This document shows, one piece after another, positions 41,224-49,490 of a stretch of 64,000 nt of DNA. The notes under the pieces are model-generated. The model was not told where the DNA came from. It saw nothing but the letters and a program-made list of their open reading frames with translations, and ran no database searches. Source of the stretch: DAOVRD01 sp964521715 (GTDB lineage: Bacteria > Planctomycetota > Brocadiia > SM23-32). A program made the translations under genes and the position numbers. The stretch is from positions 1 to 64,000 of the forward strand of contig CAZFSS010000019.1 in NCBI GenBank assembly GCA_964521715.1, in the 5' to 3' direction. Position 1 is the first letter of the stretch. Each line of letters starts with the position of its first letter.

Positions 41224-42111
41224 TCACTCGACGTTGCGGACCTGCTCGCGCACCCGGTCGACGTTGCTCCTGAGTTCCAGCACCTGGACCACTTGCGGCC
41301 CGGCCGGGACCTTGGCGGACATCGTCCCCGCCTCCCGCAGCATTTCCTGGCCCAGGAACTCCATCTTTCTCCCGACCGGTTCTCCCTCCGCCTGGAGCGC
41401 CTCCCGGAACTGGGCCAGGTGGCTGCGCATCCGTTCTATCTCCTCGCTGACGTCGCACCGGTCGGCGTAGATGGCCACCTCGCGCGCCAGCGCGTCGACG
41501 TCAAGCGTGACGCCCGTGCCTTCCAGCAGTTTGCTGACCCGCTCCAGCAGCTTGTCGCGATAGCGGGCCACGAAGTCTCCCTGCGCCTTCTCGACGGCGT
41601 CCACCTGCGCCCCAATGGCCGAGCATAGCTCGGTCAGATGCCTGGAGAGGGCCTCGCCCTCCGCGCGACGCATCCGGACCAGCGCGTCGAGGGCGGCCTC
41701 CGCCGTTGCCATCACGTGCGGCCAGAGCTCCTCCCGCAGATCCTCGTCCTGCGCCGCGTCTTTCATCGCGCCGGGCAGCGCCAGCAGCGACGCCAGGTCC
41801 GCCTGGAACGGGACGCCCTCCGCCTCGGCGATGTCCCGCAGTCGGGACAGGCAGCGCCTGACGTAATCTTCGTCGATAAGCACGCTCGGCCCGCCGGAGC
41901 GCGGACGACACCTCAGGCAGAAGCTCACGTGTCCGCGGCTCACCTTGCGGTCGACGAGCTTCTGCAGTTCGGATTCCCTCAGGTAGAACGACTCCGGGAG
42001 GCGGAACGACGTCTGCAGGTCCTTGCGGTTGACGGATCGGACGTCGACGCATAGCAGCCACTGGTCGCATTGCGTCTCGGCCGTGCCGAATCCGGTCATG
42101 CTGCTAATCAT
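41224..42111 (-). CDS. yicC: YicC-family endoribonuclease-like protein
   Basis: 295 aa. It opens 'MISSMTGFG', the near-invariant start of YicC (usually MIxSMTGFG), which fixes the ATG at 42111. 'VDVRSVNRKDLQTSFRLPES' follows and the C-terminal DUF1732 core has 'VAIYADRCDVSEEIERMRSH', then 'VGRKMEFLGQEMLREA' and 'NVDRVREQVRNVE'. YicC is an RNase linked to stationary-phase RNA turnover. Its start overlaps the end of secG by 8 bp. yicC-gmk adjacency is widespread. Confidence 0.93.
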   Translation of the reverse strand: MISSMTGFGTAETQCDQWLLCVDVRSVNRKDLQTSFRLPESFYLRESELQKLVDRKVSRGHVSFCLRCRPRSGGPSVLIDEDYVRRCLSRLRDIAEAEGVPFQADLASLLALPGAMKDAAQDEDLREELWPHVMATAEAALDALVRMRRAEGEALSRHLTELCSAIGAQVDAVEKAQGDFVARYRDKLLERVSKLLEGTGVTLDVDALAREVAIYADRCDVSEEIERMRSHLAQFREALQAEGEPVGRKMEFLGQEMLREAGTMSAKVPAGPQVVQVLELRSNVDRVREQVRNVE

Positions 42112-42583
42112 CGAGCGGGATGTCTCCGGCTTGGGGGTACTGGCCGGCGTCCGGCACAGAGGGCGCGGGCGCAGAGGGCGCGGGCGCAGAGGCTTCGGGC
42201 TCTGCGGGCAGCGCCGGCGCTTCCTGCTCGACGGGCGCAAGCCGCAGCCCGCCTTCTTCGGCCCTCGGGGCCAGGCCGAGCCGCGCCGTCAGCATGCAGA
42301 TGACCAGGAACAGGCCCAGCATCACGTAAGTGGCCTTGGCGATCGGGGTGGCCGAACGCGCGCCCAGGAGGGAATCGCCGCCCAGGCCGCCCAGCGAAGC
42401 GGCAAGCCCTCCGCCCCGTCCGCTCTGGATCAGTATGGCCAGGACGGCCAGAAGGCCCACGACGGCCACGTACACCACCAGCGCGCCGCGCCACTTCAAT
42501 GCGTAGAACACGAAAGCCAGCGCGAAGAGCCCGGCGATGATGCCCCACTTCCTCAGTTGCGCTCGGAGTTCCTCGGGGTCCAT
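42104..42583 (-). CDS. secG: Preprotein translocase subunit SecG
   Basis: 159 aa. Hydrophobic segments lie near 14-28, 34-50 and 88-105, separated by the SecG hallmark 'LLAVLAILIQSGRGGGLAAS', 'LGGLGGDSLLGARSATPIAK', 'ATYVMLGLF'. The tail is long and Ala/Pro/Glu-rich with 'SAPAPSAPAPSVP' repeats. SecG helps SecYEG export. The third, N-terminal helix is extra compared with E. coli. It sits between tpiA (28-bp gap) and yicC (8-bp overlap), the same tpiA-secG order as in many genomes. Confidence 0.9.
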   Translation of the reverse strand: MDPEELRAQLRKWGIIAGLFALAFVFYALKWRGALVVYVAVVGLLAVLAILIQSGRGGGLAASLGGLGGDSLLGARSATPIAKATYVMLGLFLVICMLTARLGLAPRAEEGGLRLAPVEQEAPALPAEPEASAPAPSAPAPSVPDAGQYPQAGDIPLDD

Positions 42584-42611
42584 GGATCCTATCCCTCTTC
42601 CCAGCCGCAGT

Positions 42612-43379
42612 TTACTTCGTGACGGCGCAGCCGGCCTGCACGATGGCCGCGAAGGAGTCCGCCTCGAGGCTGGCTCCTCCGACCAGCGCGCCGTCCACGT
42701 TCGGCATTGCCATCAGCTCGGTCGCGTTGGCCGGCTTGACGCTGCCGCCGTACTGGATGACGGTCTGCTCGGCGACGCCGGCGCCGTACATGTGCTCCAG
42801 CAGCTTGCGCAGAAGCGCGTGGACCTCTTCGGCCTGCCCGGGCGTGGCGTTCCTGCCCGTGCCGATGGCCCAGACCGGCTCGTAAGCGATGGTGACCGAG
42901 GCCATCTGACCGGCGCTTACGCCCTTCAGAGCCGAGATAAACTGGCCGGAGACGACGTCCTCGGTCTGGTCCGCTTCGCGCTGATCGAGCTTCTCGCCGA
43001 GGCAGACGATCGGCTCCAGGCCGACTTCAAGGGCCTTGAGGATTTTGCGGTTGATAGCTTGGTCGCTCTCGCCGATCACGTGCCTTCTTTCGGAGTGGCC
43101 CAGGATGACGTAGCGGCACCCGACGTCCGCCAGCATGGAGCCGGCCACCTCGCCGGTGTAGGCTCCCTCGTCCTCGGCGTACATGTTCTGCGCGCCGACG
43201 TCGATGGTCGTGCCGGACACGATGTCCAGGACGTCCCTCAGGTAGACGAAGGGCGGGCAGACGGCCAGCCGCACGTCAGTGACGTCGCCGATCTCCTCGT
43301 TCAGACCGGCGGCCAGCTCGGCGCACCGCCGGCCGTCCAGGTTCATCTTCCAGTTGCCGGCCACGAAAAGCTGTCTCAT
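42612..43379 (-). CDS. tpiA: Triosephosphate isomerase
   Basis: 255 aa from ATG 43379, complete barrel. 'VAGNWKMNLD' (Asn-x-Lys) at 6-15, 'ILGHSERRHVIGE' near 92 (catalytic His), 'VTIAYEPVWAIGTGRNATPG' near 163 (catalytic Glu and loop 6), 'VIQYGGSVKPANA' near 210 and 'GALVGGASL' near 232 (phosphate-binding). Interconverts dihydroxyacetone phosphate and glyceraldehyde-3-phosphate. Between pheA (47 bp) and secG. Confidence 0.97.
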   Translation of the reverse strand: MRQLFVAGNWKMNLDGRRCAELAAGLNEEIGDVTDVRLAVCPPFVYLRDVLDIVSGTTIDVGAQNMYAEDEGAYTGEVAGSMLADVGCRYVILGHSERRHVIGESDQAINRKILKALEVGLEPIVCLGEKLDQREADQTEDVVSGQFISALKGVSAGQMASVTIAYEPVWAIGTGRNATPGQAEEVHALLRKLLEHMYGAGVAEQTVIQYGGSVKPANATELMAMPNVDGALVGGASLEADSFAAIVQAGCAVTK

Positions 43380-43426
43380 GGCTGCGATCCTGCATTCTCG
43401 GGGCAAGAGACACAACGCCGGAGCGG

Positions 43427-44491
43427 CTAGCTCCGACAACGCGGGAAGGCACCCAGGATCTTGAACGTCACGCACTCGGCCTCCATCTTCTCCAGCGCCA
43501 GGCGCGTCTTCTCTTGCTCCGGGTGCCCCACGAAATCGATAAAGAAGTGATACTGCCAGGCGGCAGTGGGAGACGGGAACGATTCGATCTTGGTCATGTT
43601 GATGCGGTGCTCTTCGAAGGGGGCCAGCAGATGGTACAGGGCGCCGACTCTGTCCCGCACGCTGCACAGGATGGCCGTCTTGTCGTCGCCCGTCGGCTGG
43701 CTCATGTGCGTGCCGATGACAAAGAACCGCGTGACGTTGTGCGCATAATCCTCGATGTGGTCGGCCAGCACTCTGAGTCCGTTGGGCGAGGCCAGGCTGG
43801 CATCCGCTATGGCAGCCGAGCCGTCCTCCTCGGCGGCCCGCTGGGCGGCCACGCCCGTGCTGGAGACCTCGAAAAGCTCGGCGTTCGGCATGTGGGTCTG
43901 GAGCCATTGCCGGGTCTGGCTGAAGACCTGCCCGCGGCTGTAGATGCGCTTGACTCCCGGCGCCTCGCAGCGGGCCATCAGGGCGTGGTGGATCTCCAGG
44001 AGCACCTCCGCGCAGACTTTCAGGGGGCTCTCAAGGAAGCGCGTCAAGGTCTCGTGGATCCCGCCGCCCGTGGAATTCTCCACGGGAACGATGCCGTAGG
44101 CGGCCCGGCCCCGTTCGACCTCGCCGAACACCTCGTCGATCGTCGCCACCGACGTATACTGGACCGAGCTGCCGAAGTTGGCCAGGCCGGCCCTGTGCGT
44201 GAACGTTCCCTCAGGGCCGAGGTAGGCGACCTTGAGGGGCGTCTCGAGCGCCAGACAGCCGCTCATGATCTCGCGGTAGATGGCCGTGAAGCAGTTGTCC
44301 GGCAGCGGGCCTTCGTTGAGCGCTGCGATGTTGTCGTAGACGGCCTGCTGGCGCGCCGGGACGTAGACGGCGTCGTTGCCCTTCGCCTTGAGCTTCCCGA
44401 TCTCGCAGGCGATCTTGGCGCGCTCGTTGATCAGGCCGACGATCTGGGCGTCCAGCTCGTCGACACGCTTGCGCAGATCGGCGAGGTCCAT
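43427..44491 (-). CDS. pheA: Bifunctional chorismate mutase/prephenate dehydratase
   Basis: 354 aa. Residues 1-80 are an AroQ-type chorismate mutase ('LRKRVDELDAQIVGLINERA', with active-site Arg/Lys; 'LKAKGNDAVYVPARQQAV'). Residues about 90-275 are prephenate dehydratase ('VAYLGPEGTFTHRAGLANFG', 'GIVPVENSTGGGIHETLTRF', 'TRFFVIG'). Residues about 285-350 are the regulatory ACT domain ('RVGALYHLLAPFEEHRINMT', then the Phe-binding 'KIESFPS'). The domain order and length fit phenylalanine-inhibited P-proteins. ATG 44491 begins the mutase helix. First gene of the core minus-strand run. Confidence 0.95.
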   Translation of the reverse strand: MDLADLRKRVDELDAQIVGLINERAKIACEIGKLKAKGNDAVYVPARQQAVYDNIAALNEGPLPDNCFTAIYREIMSGCLALETPLKVAYLGPEGTFTHRAGLANFGSSVQYTSVATIDEVFGEVERGRAAYGIVPVENSTGGGIHETLTRFLESPLKVCAEVLLEIHHALMARCEAPGVKRIYSRGQVFSQTRQWLQTHMPNAELFEVSSTGVAAQRAAEEDGSAAIADASLASPNGLRVLADHIEDYAHNVTRFFVIGTHMSQPTGDDKTAILCSVRDRVGALYHLLAPFEEHRINMTKIESFPSPTAAWQYHFFIDFVGHPEQEKTRLALEKMEAECVTFKILGAFPRCRS

Positions 44492-44857
44492 GGAGATGGC
44501 TTCAGCGCAGGAGTGGACAGAAGAACCGCAAGAAAGCAGGCCCCACGCCAACCACACATTAGTACAGACTACCAAGATTACGGCATCGCCGCTCATGTGT
44601 CAACCGAAACGGAGTCGGTGTTGAGGTGCCGGCGGGGACGGATCCCCGCCGAGGATGGCGCCCAGGAGCCCATGCCGCCGGTGTGATTGCGCGGGCACGT
44701 GCGCCGCGATCCGGTCGACGGACCGCCGCGGCGGGCCGCCAGGAGTTGCCAGGCGCCGCAATCCCTGGTACGCTGCTGGGCGCTTGGAGCCTCTTGTGGC
44801 CGCTGCTTCGCGCACAAGTCTTGCGCGGACCCGATGTCTCGTTGCAGGAGCGATGAC
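44492..44857. other. Divergent promoter region between pheA and the DUF4038 gene
   Basis: 366 bp without a supported gene; open frames through it are upstream extensions of neighbours. It should contain promoters for both divergent units, but I see no strong -35/-10 pair. Confidence 0.4.
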
Positions 44858-46177
44858 ATGCAGGCAGAGAAGGGCGGGAAGCGGAGGCGTTCGGGAACGC
44901 AGTCGACGGGCTGCCCCGGGCCGATCCGCGTGAGCGAGGACGGCACGCACTTCGTGGATGCTGACGGGAAGCCTTTCTTCTGGCTCGGCGACACCGCCTG
45001 GCCCTTGCTGACGAACTACTCGCCCGAGGATGCGGAGGCCTATCTGGACAACCGCGCGCGCAAGGGGTTCACGGCCATCCAGACGATCATCGGCTGGAGC
45101 ACCGACGCCGTGCAGAACCAGGGCCGAAAAAGGGAGCGCACGCCCGATCCCAACTACGCGGGCGAACGGGCATGGACGGACAACCCGGCCCGGCCGAACG
45201 GGGCGTTCTTCCGGCACGTGGACGAGCTGGTTGCCCTTGCGTTCGAAAAGGGCCTCTTGCTCGCGATCATGCCGACGCTCGGGAACTTCGTGCAGGAGCT
45301 GGACGTCTTCAACGCGCGCAACGCACGCGCGTACGGCCGGTGGCTGGGCAAGCGCTACAGGGACCGCCCCAACGTCGTGTGGATCAACGGCGGAGACCGA
45401 TGGCCCGCGCAGTTCGCGCCGGTCTGGCGGGCGCTTGGCCGCGGGCTGAGGGACGGGAGCGGCGGCGCTCACCTGATCACGTTCCACGTCTGCGGCTGGC
45501 ACTCCTCGTCCCAGTGCTTCCACAACGAGGACTGGCTTGACTTCAACTTCATCCAGACGTGGACGGACTGGACGCAGATCCACGCGGCCGTGATGACCGA
45601 CGGCTTGATGACGCCGCGCAAGCCGGTCCTGCTGGGGGAGCCGGCCTACGAGGACGGGCCGGAGTACCCCAAGGGCCCCATTACCCCCCTGGTGATGAGG
45701 CGGCAGGCATGGTGGGCCTTCATGGCGGGCGGCTACTTTACCTACGGCCAGAACCAGATGTGGCGTATGGAGCCCGGCTGGCAGGCGGCGTTCGACACGC
45801 CCGGCGCCTGCCAGATGAGTCAGTTCAAGGCGATCGCCACCTCGCGGCCCTGGTGGCAGATGGTGCCCGACCAGGGGCTGTTCGCCAGCGGCGTCGGCGC
45901 CGAGCGGACGCTGAACGCCGCGCGGCGCGCCACCGACGGCACCTGCGCGATGGCCTATCTGAGCAGCCCCTGCCACGTCCTCATCCAACTGGACAGGATC
46001 GTCACCAGGCACGCGAAGGCCACGTTCGTGAACCCGCAGGACGGCACGCAACTGGAGGCCGGGACGTACGAGACGGGCTACATGCAGCCGGGCACCTTCC
46101 CGCGGGCGCTGACTCAGTGGCTCTCCACGCCGGCGCGCTGGGAGGACGCCGTGCTGATCCTGGACGGCGTGGATTGA
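44858..46177 (+). CDS. DUF4038-type glycoside hydrolase (apiosidase-like, GH140-like)
   Basis: 439 aa from ATG 44858, with AGGAG 7 nt upstream. 'DADGKPFFWLGDTAWPLLTN' near 35-54 is the DUF4038 signature, followed by 'ARKGFTAIQTIIGW', 'VVWINGGDRWP' near 180 (Asp as possible acid/base), 'DFNFIQTW', 'VLLGEPAYEDG' near 255 (Glu nucleophile-like) and 'WWAFMAGGYFTYGQNQMW'. The last ~80 residues resemble the putative collagen-binding-like sandwich. Family members release apiose or other pectin side-chain sugars. No signal peptide is visible, so it may act on imported oligosaccharides. Confidence 0.8.
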   Translation: MQAEKGGKRRRSGTQSTGCPGPIRVSEDGTHFVDADGKPFFWLGDTAWPLLTNYSPEDAEAYLDNRARKGFTAIQTIIGWSTDAVQNQGRKRERTPDPNYAGERAWTDNPARPNGAFFRHVDELVALAFEKGLLLAIMPTLGNFVQELDVFNARNARAYGRWLGKRYRDRPNVVWINGGDRWPAQFAPVWRALGRGLRDGSGGAHLITFHVCGWHSSSQCFHNEDWLDFNFIQTWTDWTQIHAAVMTDGLMTPRKPVLLGEPAYEDGPEYPKGPITPLVMRRQAWWAFMAGGYFTYGQNQMWRMEPGWQAAFDTPGACQMSQFKAIATSRPWWQMVPDQGLFASGVGAERTLNAARRATDGTCAMAYLSSPCHVLIQLDRIVTRHAKATFVNPQDGTQLEAGTYETGYMQPGTFPRALTQWLSTPARWEDAVLILDGVD

Positions 46178-46189
46178 GCGGCGACGGCA

Positions 46190-46430
46190 GTGGTCAGCCT
46201 CCGGCGCGCCGTAGCGGCGCTATGGAGGCCGCGAAGGCGGGTGGTCAGTGCACAGTGGTCAGCAACGGCATACGTCGAACAACTAACAACGAGCAACGAC
46301 ACCCCGAAGGTAGAGAAAGAGCACGAGCAAGATTCCAGAACCTATCACCTAGAACCTGGAACCTGAGTAAGAGCAGGAGCAGGAGTAGGGGCACGGCGAG
46401 CCGTGCCCGAGCAGGAGCAGGAGGAAGGAA
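46190..46430. repeat. Cluster of short repeats: GTGGTCAG, AGCAGG hexamers and a hairpin
   Basis: 'gtggtcag' occurs three times (about 46188-46265). Then 'ccagaacctatcacctagaa' with 'cctggaacct' forms near-repeats. Then AGCAGG hexamers surround the hairpin gggcacggc-ga-gccgtgccc (about 46388-46408). The hexamer-hairpin-hexamer layout is the same as at 39050-39118. It precedes the transporter gene, so it could influence its mRNA leader. Confidence 0.55.
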
Positions 46431-46435
46431 GAGGG

Positions 46436-47761
46436 ATGAGCGAGGCGGCTTTCACGGTTCTCGTGTTCGCGCTCGTCTACGCCTGGCTCATCTTCAGCCG
46501 TGGGCACCGGGCGAAGGCGATCTGGATCGGCATCGGCGCGCTGTTCCTGCTGCCCCCCCTGTTCGGCGGCCGGCCGATCCTCAGCCCCCGCGACCTGTTC
46601 GCCTTTGAGGAGGGAAGCTGGGCCTCCATCAACTGGAACGTCATGGGCATCTTCATCGGCACGCTGCTCGTGGCCGAGGCCTTCATCTACAGTCGCGTGC
46701 CGGCGCTCTGCGCAGACCTGCTGATCGACAAGAGCCCGAACGTGTGCTGGGCGATCCTGGGCGTCTGCGCGCTGGCCGGCGCGATCAGCACCGTGGCGGA
46801 GAACGTGGCCACCGTCCTGATCGTCGCGCCGATCGCCATCGCCCTGGCCAGGAAGCTGCGGGTGTCCAGCGTGCCCTTCATCGTCGGCATCGCGATATCA
46901 TCGAACCTCGAGGGCACGGCGACGCTGATCGGCGATCCGCCGAGCATGATCCTGGCCGCGCACTTCCGGCTGAACTTCAACGACTTCTTCTGGGTCGCCG
47001 GCCGGCCCGGCATATTCTTCGCCGTGCAGGTTGGCGGTCTGGCCGGCTTCGCGGTCCTGTGGCTCATGTTCCGCCGCTACAGGCAGCCGATCGAGCTGGT
47101 CGAGCGGGAGAAGGCGCGCAGCTGGGTGCCGACGATCGTCCTGGTGCTCATGATCGCGGCCCTGGCCGGTGCGTCTTACGTGGACCCGGACTTCGTCTGG
47201 TTCGGCGCGGCGGCCTGCATGGCGGCCGGCGCGCTGGCCGTGGGCTGGCTGTGGCGCCGGGACAGGCAGATCGCGCTGGCAGTCCTCAAATCCTTCGACC
47301 TGAGCACCACGTTCTTCCTGGCGGGCGTCTTCATGCTGGTCTACGCTCTGGACAAGTCGGGCGTGATCGAGACGGCGGCGCACGGCGTGGCCTCGGCGAC
47401 CGGCAGCAGCCTGCTGGCCGCCTTCGCGCTGGTGGTGGGGCTCAGCGTGCTGTTAAGCGCCTTCATCGACAACGTCCCCTACCTGGCGGCCATGCTGCCC
47501 CTGGTCGACACCGTAAGCAGGGACATGGGGCTATCGCCTGCAAACATGCTGCTGCCGTTCGGCCTGTTGATCGGGGCCTGCCTGGGGGGCAACGTCACGC
47601 CGATCGGGGCCTCGGCCAACGTGGTGGCCTTCGGGCTGTTGAACAAGACCGAGGAGGGCGGCGTGACCTTCATGCAGTTTGTGCGGATCGGGCTTCCCTT
47701 CACCCTGGCGGCCGTGGCCGCGGGCTCGCTCTTCCTCTGGGCCGTCTGGACGTGGTTCTGA
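46436..47761 (+). CDS. ArsB/NhaD/SLC13-type ion transporter
   Basis: 441 aa, about 11-12 hydrophobic helices. 'AENVATVLIVAPIAIALARK' near 120 and 'GIAISSNLEGTATLIGDPPS' near 153-172 are the first-half signature of the ion transporter superfamily. 'SAFIDNVPYLAAMLPLVDTV' near 342 and 'GACLGGNVTPIGASANVVAF' near 380 are the second-half signature. The G-x-P/N-V pairs fit the ArsB/NhaD/CitM clan; substrates could be Na+/H+, citrate or arsenite. ATG 46436 follows AGGAAGAGG. Exact cargo cannot be read from sequence. Confidence 0.8.
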   Translation: MSEAAFTVLVFALVYAWLIFSRGHRAKAIWIGIGALFLLPPLFGGRPILSPRDLFAFEEGSWASINWNVMGIFIGTLLVAEAFIYSRVPALCADLLIDKSPNVCWAILGVCALAGAISTVAENVATVLIVAPIAIALARKLRVSSVPFIVGIAISSNLEGTATLIGDPPSMILAAHFRLNFNDFFWVAGRPGIFFAVQVGGLAGFAVLWLMFRRYRQPIELVEREKARSWVPTIVLVLMIAALAGASYVDPDFVWFGAAACMAAGALAVGWLWRRDRQIALAVLKSFDLSTTFFLAGVFMLVYALDKSGVIETAAHGVASATGSSLLAAFALVVGLSVLLSAFIDNVPYLAAMLPLVDTVSRDMGLSPANMLLPFGLLIGACLGGNVTPIGASANVVAFGLLNKTEEGGVTFMQFVRIGLPFTLAAVAAGSLFLWAVWTWF

Positions 47762-47885
47762 GGCCCCGGGGCGGGCCCGGGCCGTTGTTTCCGAGGTGTC
47801 CTTCGCTTATCATGAGAGGGCGTGGGGCGCCCTGCACGGAGACGTCTCAAAGCCCGCCTGAACCTGACTGAAAGGGAGATGCAAC

Positions 47886-48443
47886 GTGCCGCGTGCAGTC
47901 CAGATCAAGAAGGGCCACGTCATAGAGTGGCAGGACCAGCTCTGGAAGGTCGTCGACATTCAGCAGACCTTCTTCGGGAAAAGGGGCGCCTACTTCCAGA
48001 TGAAGCTCCAGAACATGGCCGACGGGCATGTCGAGATGGGCCGCTTCAGCTCTGACCAGGAGATGAAGAAGGCCTACCTGGAGACGCGCCGGATGCAGTA
48101 TCTCTACCAGGACGGAAGCAGCTACGTCTTCATGGACCCCAGCACGGGCGACCAGGTGCACATGGATGAGGACACTCTGAGCGACGCGCTGCCCTACCTG
48201 GCTTACAACGCGGAAATCGAAGTGCAGACGCACGAGGGGAAGCCCATCGCGGTGGAGCTGCCGTCGAGCGTGGTCCTGGAGGTGACGCAGACCGATCCCG
48301 CCGTCCGCGGCGACACGGCCACGTCCGTGACCAAGCGGGCGCAGTTGGAGACGGGGCTGACCATCAAGGTGCCCGGCCACGTCAAGACCGGCGACAAGGT
48401 CCAGGTGGACACGCGCACCGGCGAGTTCATCGGTCGGGCGTAG
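47886..48443 (+). CDS. efp: Elongation factor P family protein (YeiP/EfpL-like opening)
   Basis: 185 aa, GTG start with GGGAG upstream. Three beta domains: the KOW-like N-domain, OB domain ('YLYQDGSSYVFMDPSTGDQV' near 73) and C-terminal OB ('PAVRGDTATSVTKRAQLETG', 'IKVPGHVKTGDKVQVDTRTG'). EF-P relieves ribosomes stalled at polyproline. The start 'MPRAVQIKKGHVI' resembles YeiP/EfpL. The tip loop reads 'QTFFGKRGAYFQMK' instead of the usual K-P-G-K-G, placing Lys32 and Arg33 at the tip. No epmA/epmB/earP/ymfI-like modification gene is in the window. Confidence 0.88.
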   Translation: MPRAVQIKKGHVIEWQDQLWKVVDIQQTFFGKRGAYFQMKLQNMADGHVEMGRFSSDQEMKKAYLETRRMQYLYQDGSSYVFMDPSTGDQVHMDEDTLSDALPYLAYNAEIEVQTHEGKPIAVELPSSVVLEVTQTDPAVRGDTATSVTKRAQLETGLTIKVPGHVKTGDKVQVDTRTGEFIGRA

Positions 48444-48504
48444 GTCCGCCTGCATCGCGGCGCAGGCGCCGGCGTTGCAGGGGGTTGCTGCAAGGCAGGG
48501 GCGC

Positions 48505-49323
48505 TTGCAGACTTCATGCCACGTCTCGGACGATCCTGAGCAGCGATATCGTCTCTATGTGGACGAGTCGGGTGACCACGTCTTCCGCCACCTCGATCGG
48601 CCGGGCCATCGGTATCTCTGCCTTCTGGGATGCTTCTTCAAGGGCGGGCAGTATCGCTCATTCCACCGGCGCCTGGAGGACTTCAAACAGCGCCATATCC
48701 CCCACAGTCCCGACGACCCGGTGATCCTCCACCGTGCCGACATCGTGAACGCCCGACGCGGCTTCTGGCGTCTCAGGGATCCTGCCAGGCGGGAAGCGTT
48801 CGACGCGGACCTGCTGGAGTTAATCAGGACAGCTGAGTTCCGGATCATCGCAGTGGTGATTGACAAGAGCAGGCTGCGGGAGGCTTACCAGACGCCGGCC
48901 CACCCGTACCATCTGGCCCTGGGCTTCATGCTCCAGCGGTATTGCGGTCTGCTGAACCACATCAACCGCCGCGGCGACGTTCTCGCTGAGAGTCGCGGCG
49001 GGCAGGAAGACAGGCTGCTGAAGGACTCCTATCGCCGGACTTTCGAGAGAGGCATCTGGATGACGCCTGCCTCATTCTTTCAGCGCGCCCTCACAAGCTG
49101 TGAGCTCAAGGTCAAGCAGAGCTCCGCGAACATCGCGGGGCTGCAACTGGCAGACCTTCTTGGGCATCCCGTCCGCCAGTCAATCCTCAGGGAGAAGGGG
49201 CACATCTGGGGGCTGCAAGGGGAGTTCGCGCAACGGATCCTGGCAGCGCTTGAAGGGAAGTTCAACCGGCACCTCTATGACGGGCGCGTCTACGGATATG
49301 GGACGGTGCTGTTTCCCAAATGA
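48505..49323 (+). CDS. DUF3800 protein
   Basis: About 272 aa. 'RYRLYVDESGDHVF' near residue 12-25 is the DUF3800 hallmark (Asp-Glu-Ser-Gly-Asp of an RNase-H-like fold), 'VILHRADIV' follows, and 'SSANIAGLQLADLLGHPVRQ' near 210 is the conserved C-terminal 'x-G-l-Q-l-A-D-l'. Members are common in accessory genome, sometimes in phage-defence clusters; no activity is established. Start uncertain: TTG 48505 (AGGGG just upstream) or TTG 48475; no ATG exists before the domain. It lies alone downstream of efp. Confidence 0.75.
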   Translation: MQTSCHVSDDPEQRYRLYVDESGDHVFRHLDRPGHRYLCLLGCFFKGGQYRSFHRRLEDFKQRHIPHSPDDPVILHRADIVNARRGFWRLRDPARREAFDADLLELIRTAEFRIIAVVIDKSRLREAYQTPAHPYHLALGFMLQRYCGLLNHINRRGDVLAESRGGQEDRLLKDSYRRTFERGIWMTPASFFQRALTSCELKVKQSSANIAGLQLADLLGHPVRQSILREKGHIWGLQGEFAQRILAALEGKFNRHLYDGRVYGYGTVLFPK

Positions 49324-49324
49324 A

Positions 49325-49368
49325 AAGGCCCCTCTCGGGGCCTCTCCACGCTCGCCCTTCACGGGCGA
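49325..49368. terminator. Two tandem hairpins after the DUF3800 stop
   Basis: aggcccc-tctc-ggggcct starts 3 nt after the stop codon and tcgccc-ttca-cgggcga follows. There is no T tract, so it is a folded 3' end or a pause rather than a classical terminator. Confidence 0.4.
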
Positions 49369-49490
49369 TCCACCTCCAGTCTCCTGGATTACTTGCATTA
49401 TACCCGAACAGCGGGCATTATCAAGCCCCAGTTCACAGTGGCGCTGACACCGCCCTTCCCCTCTGGGCTGGAGATCCTGGGAGCCCTCTC

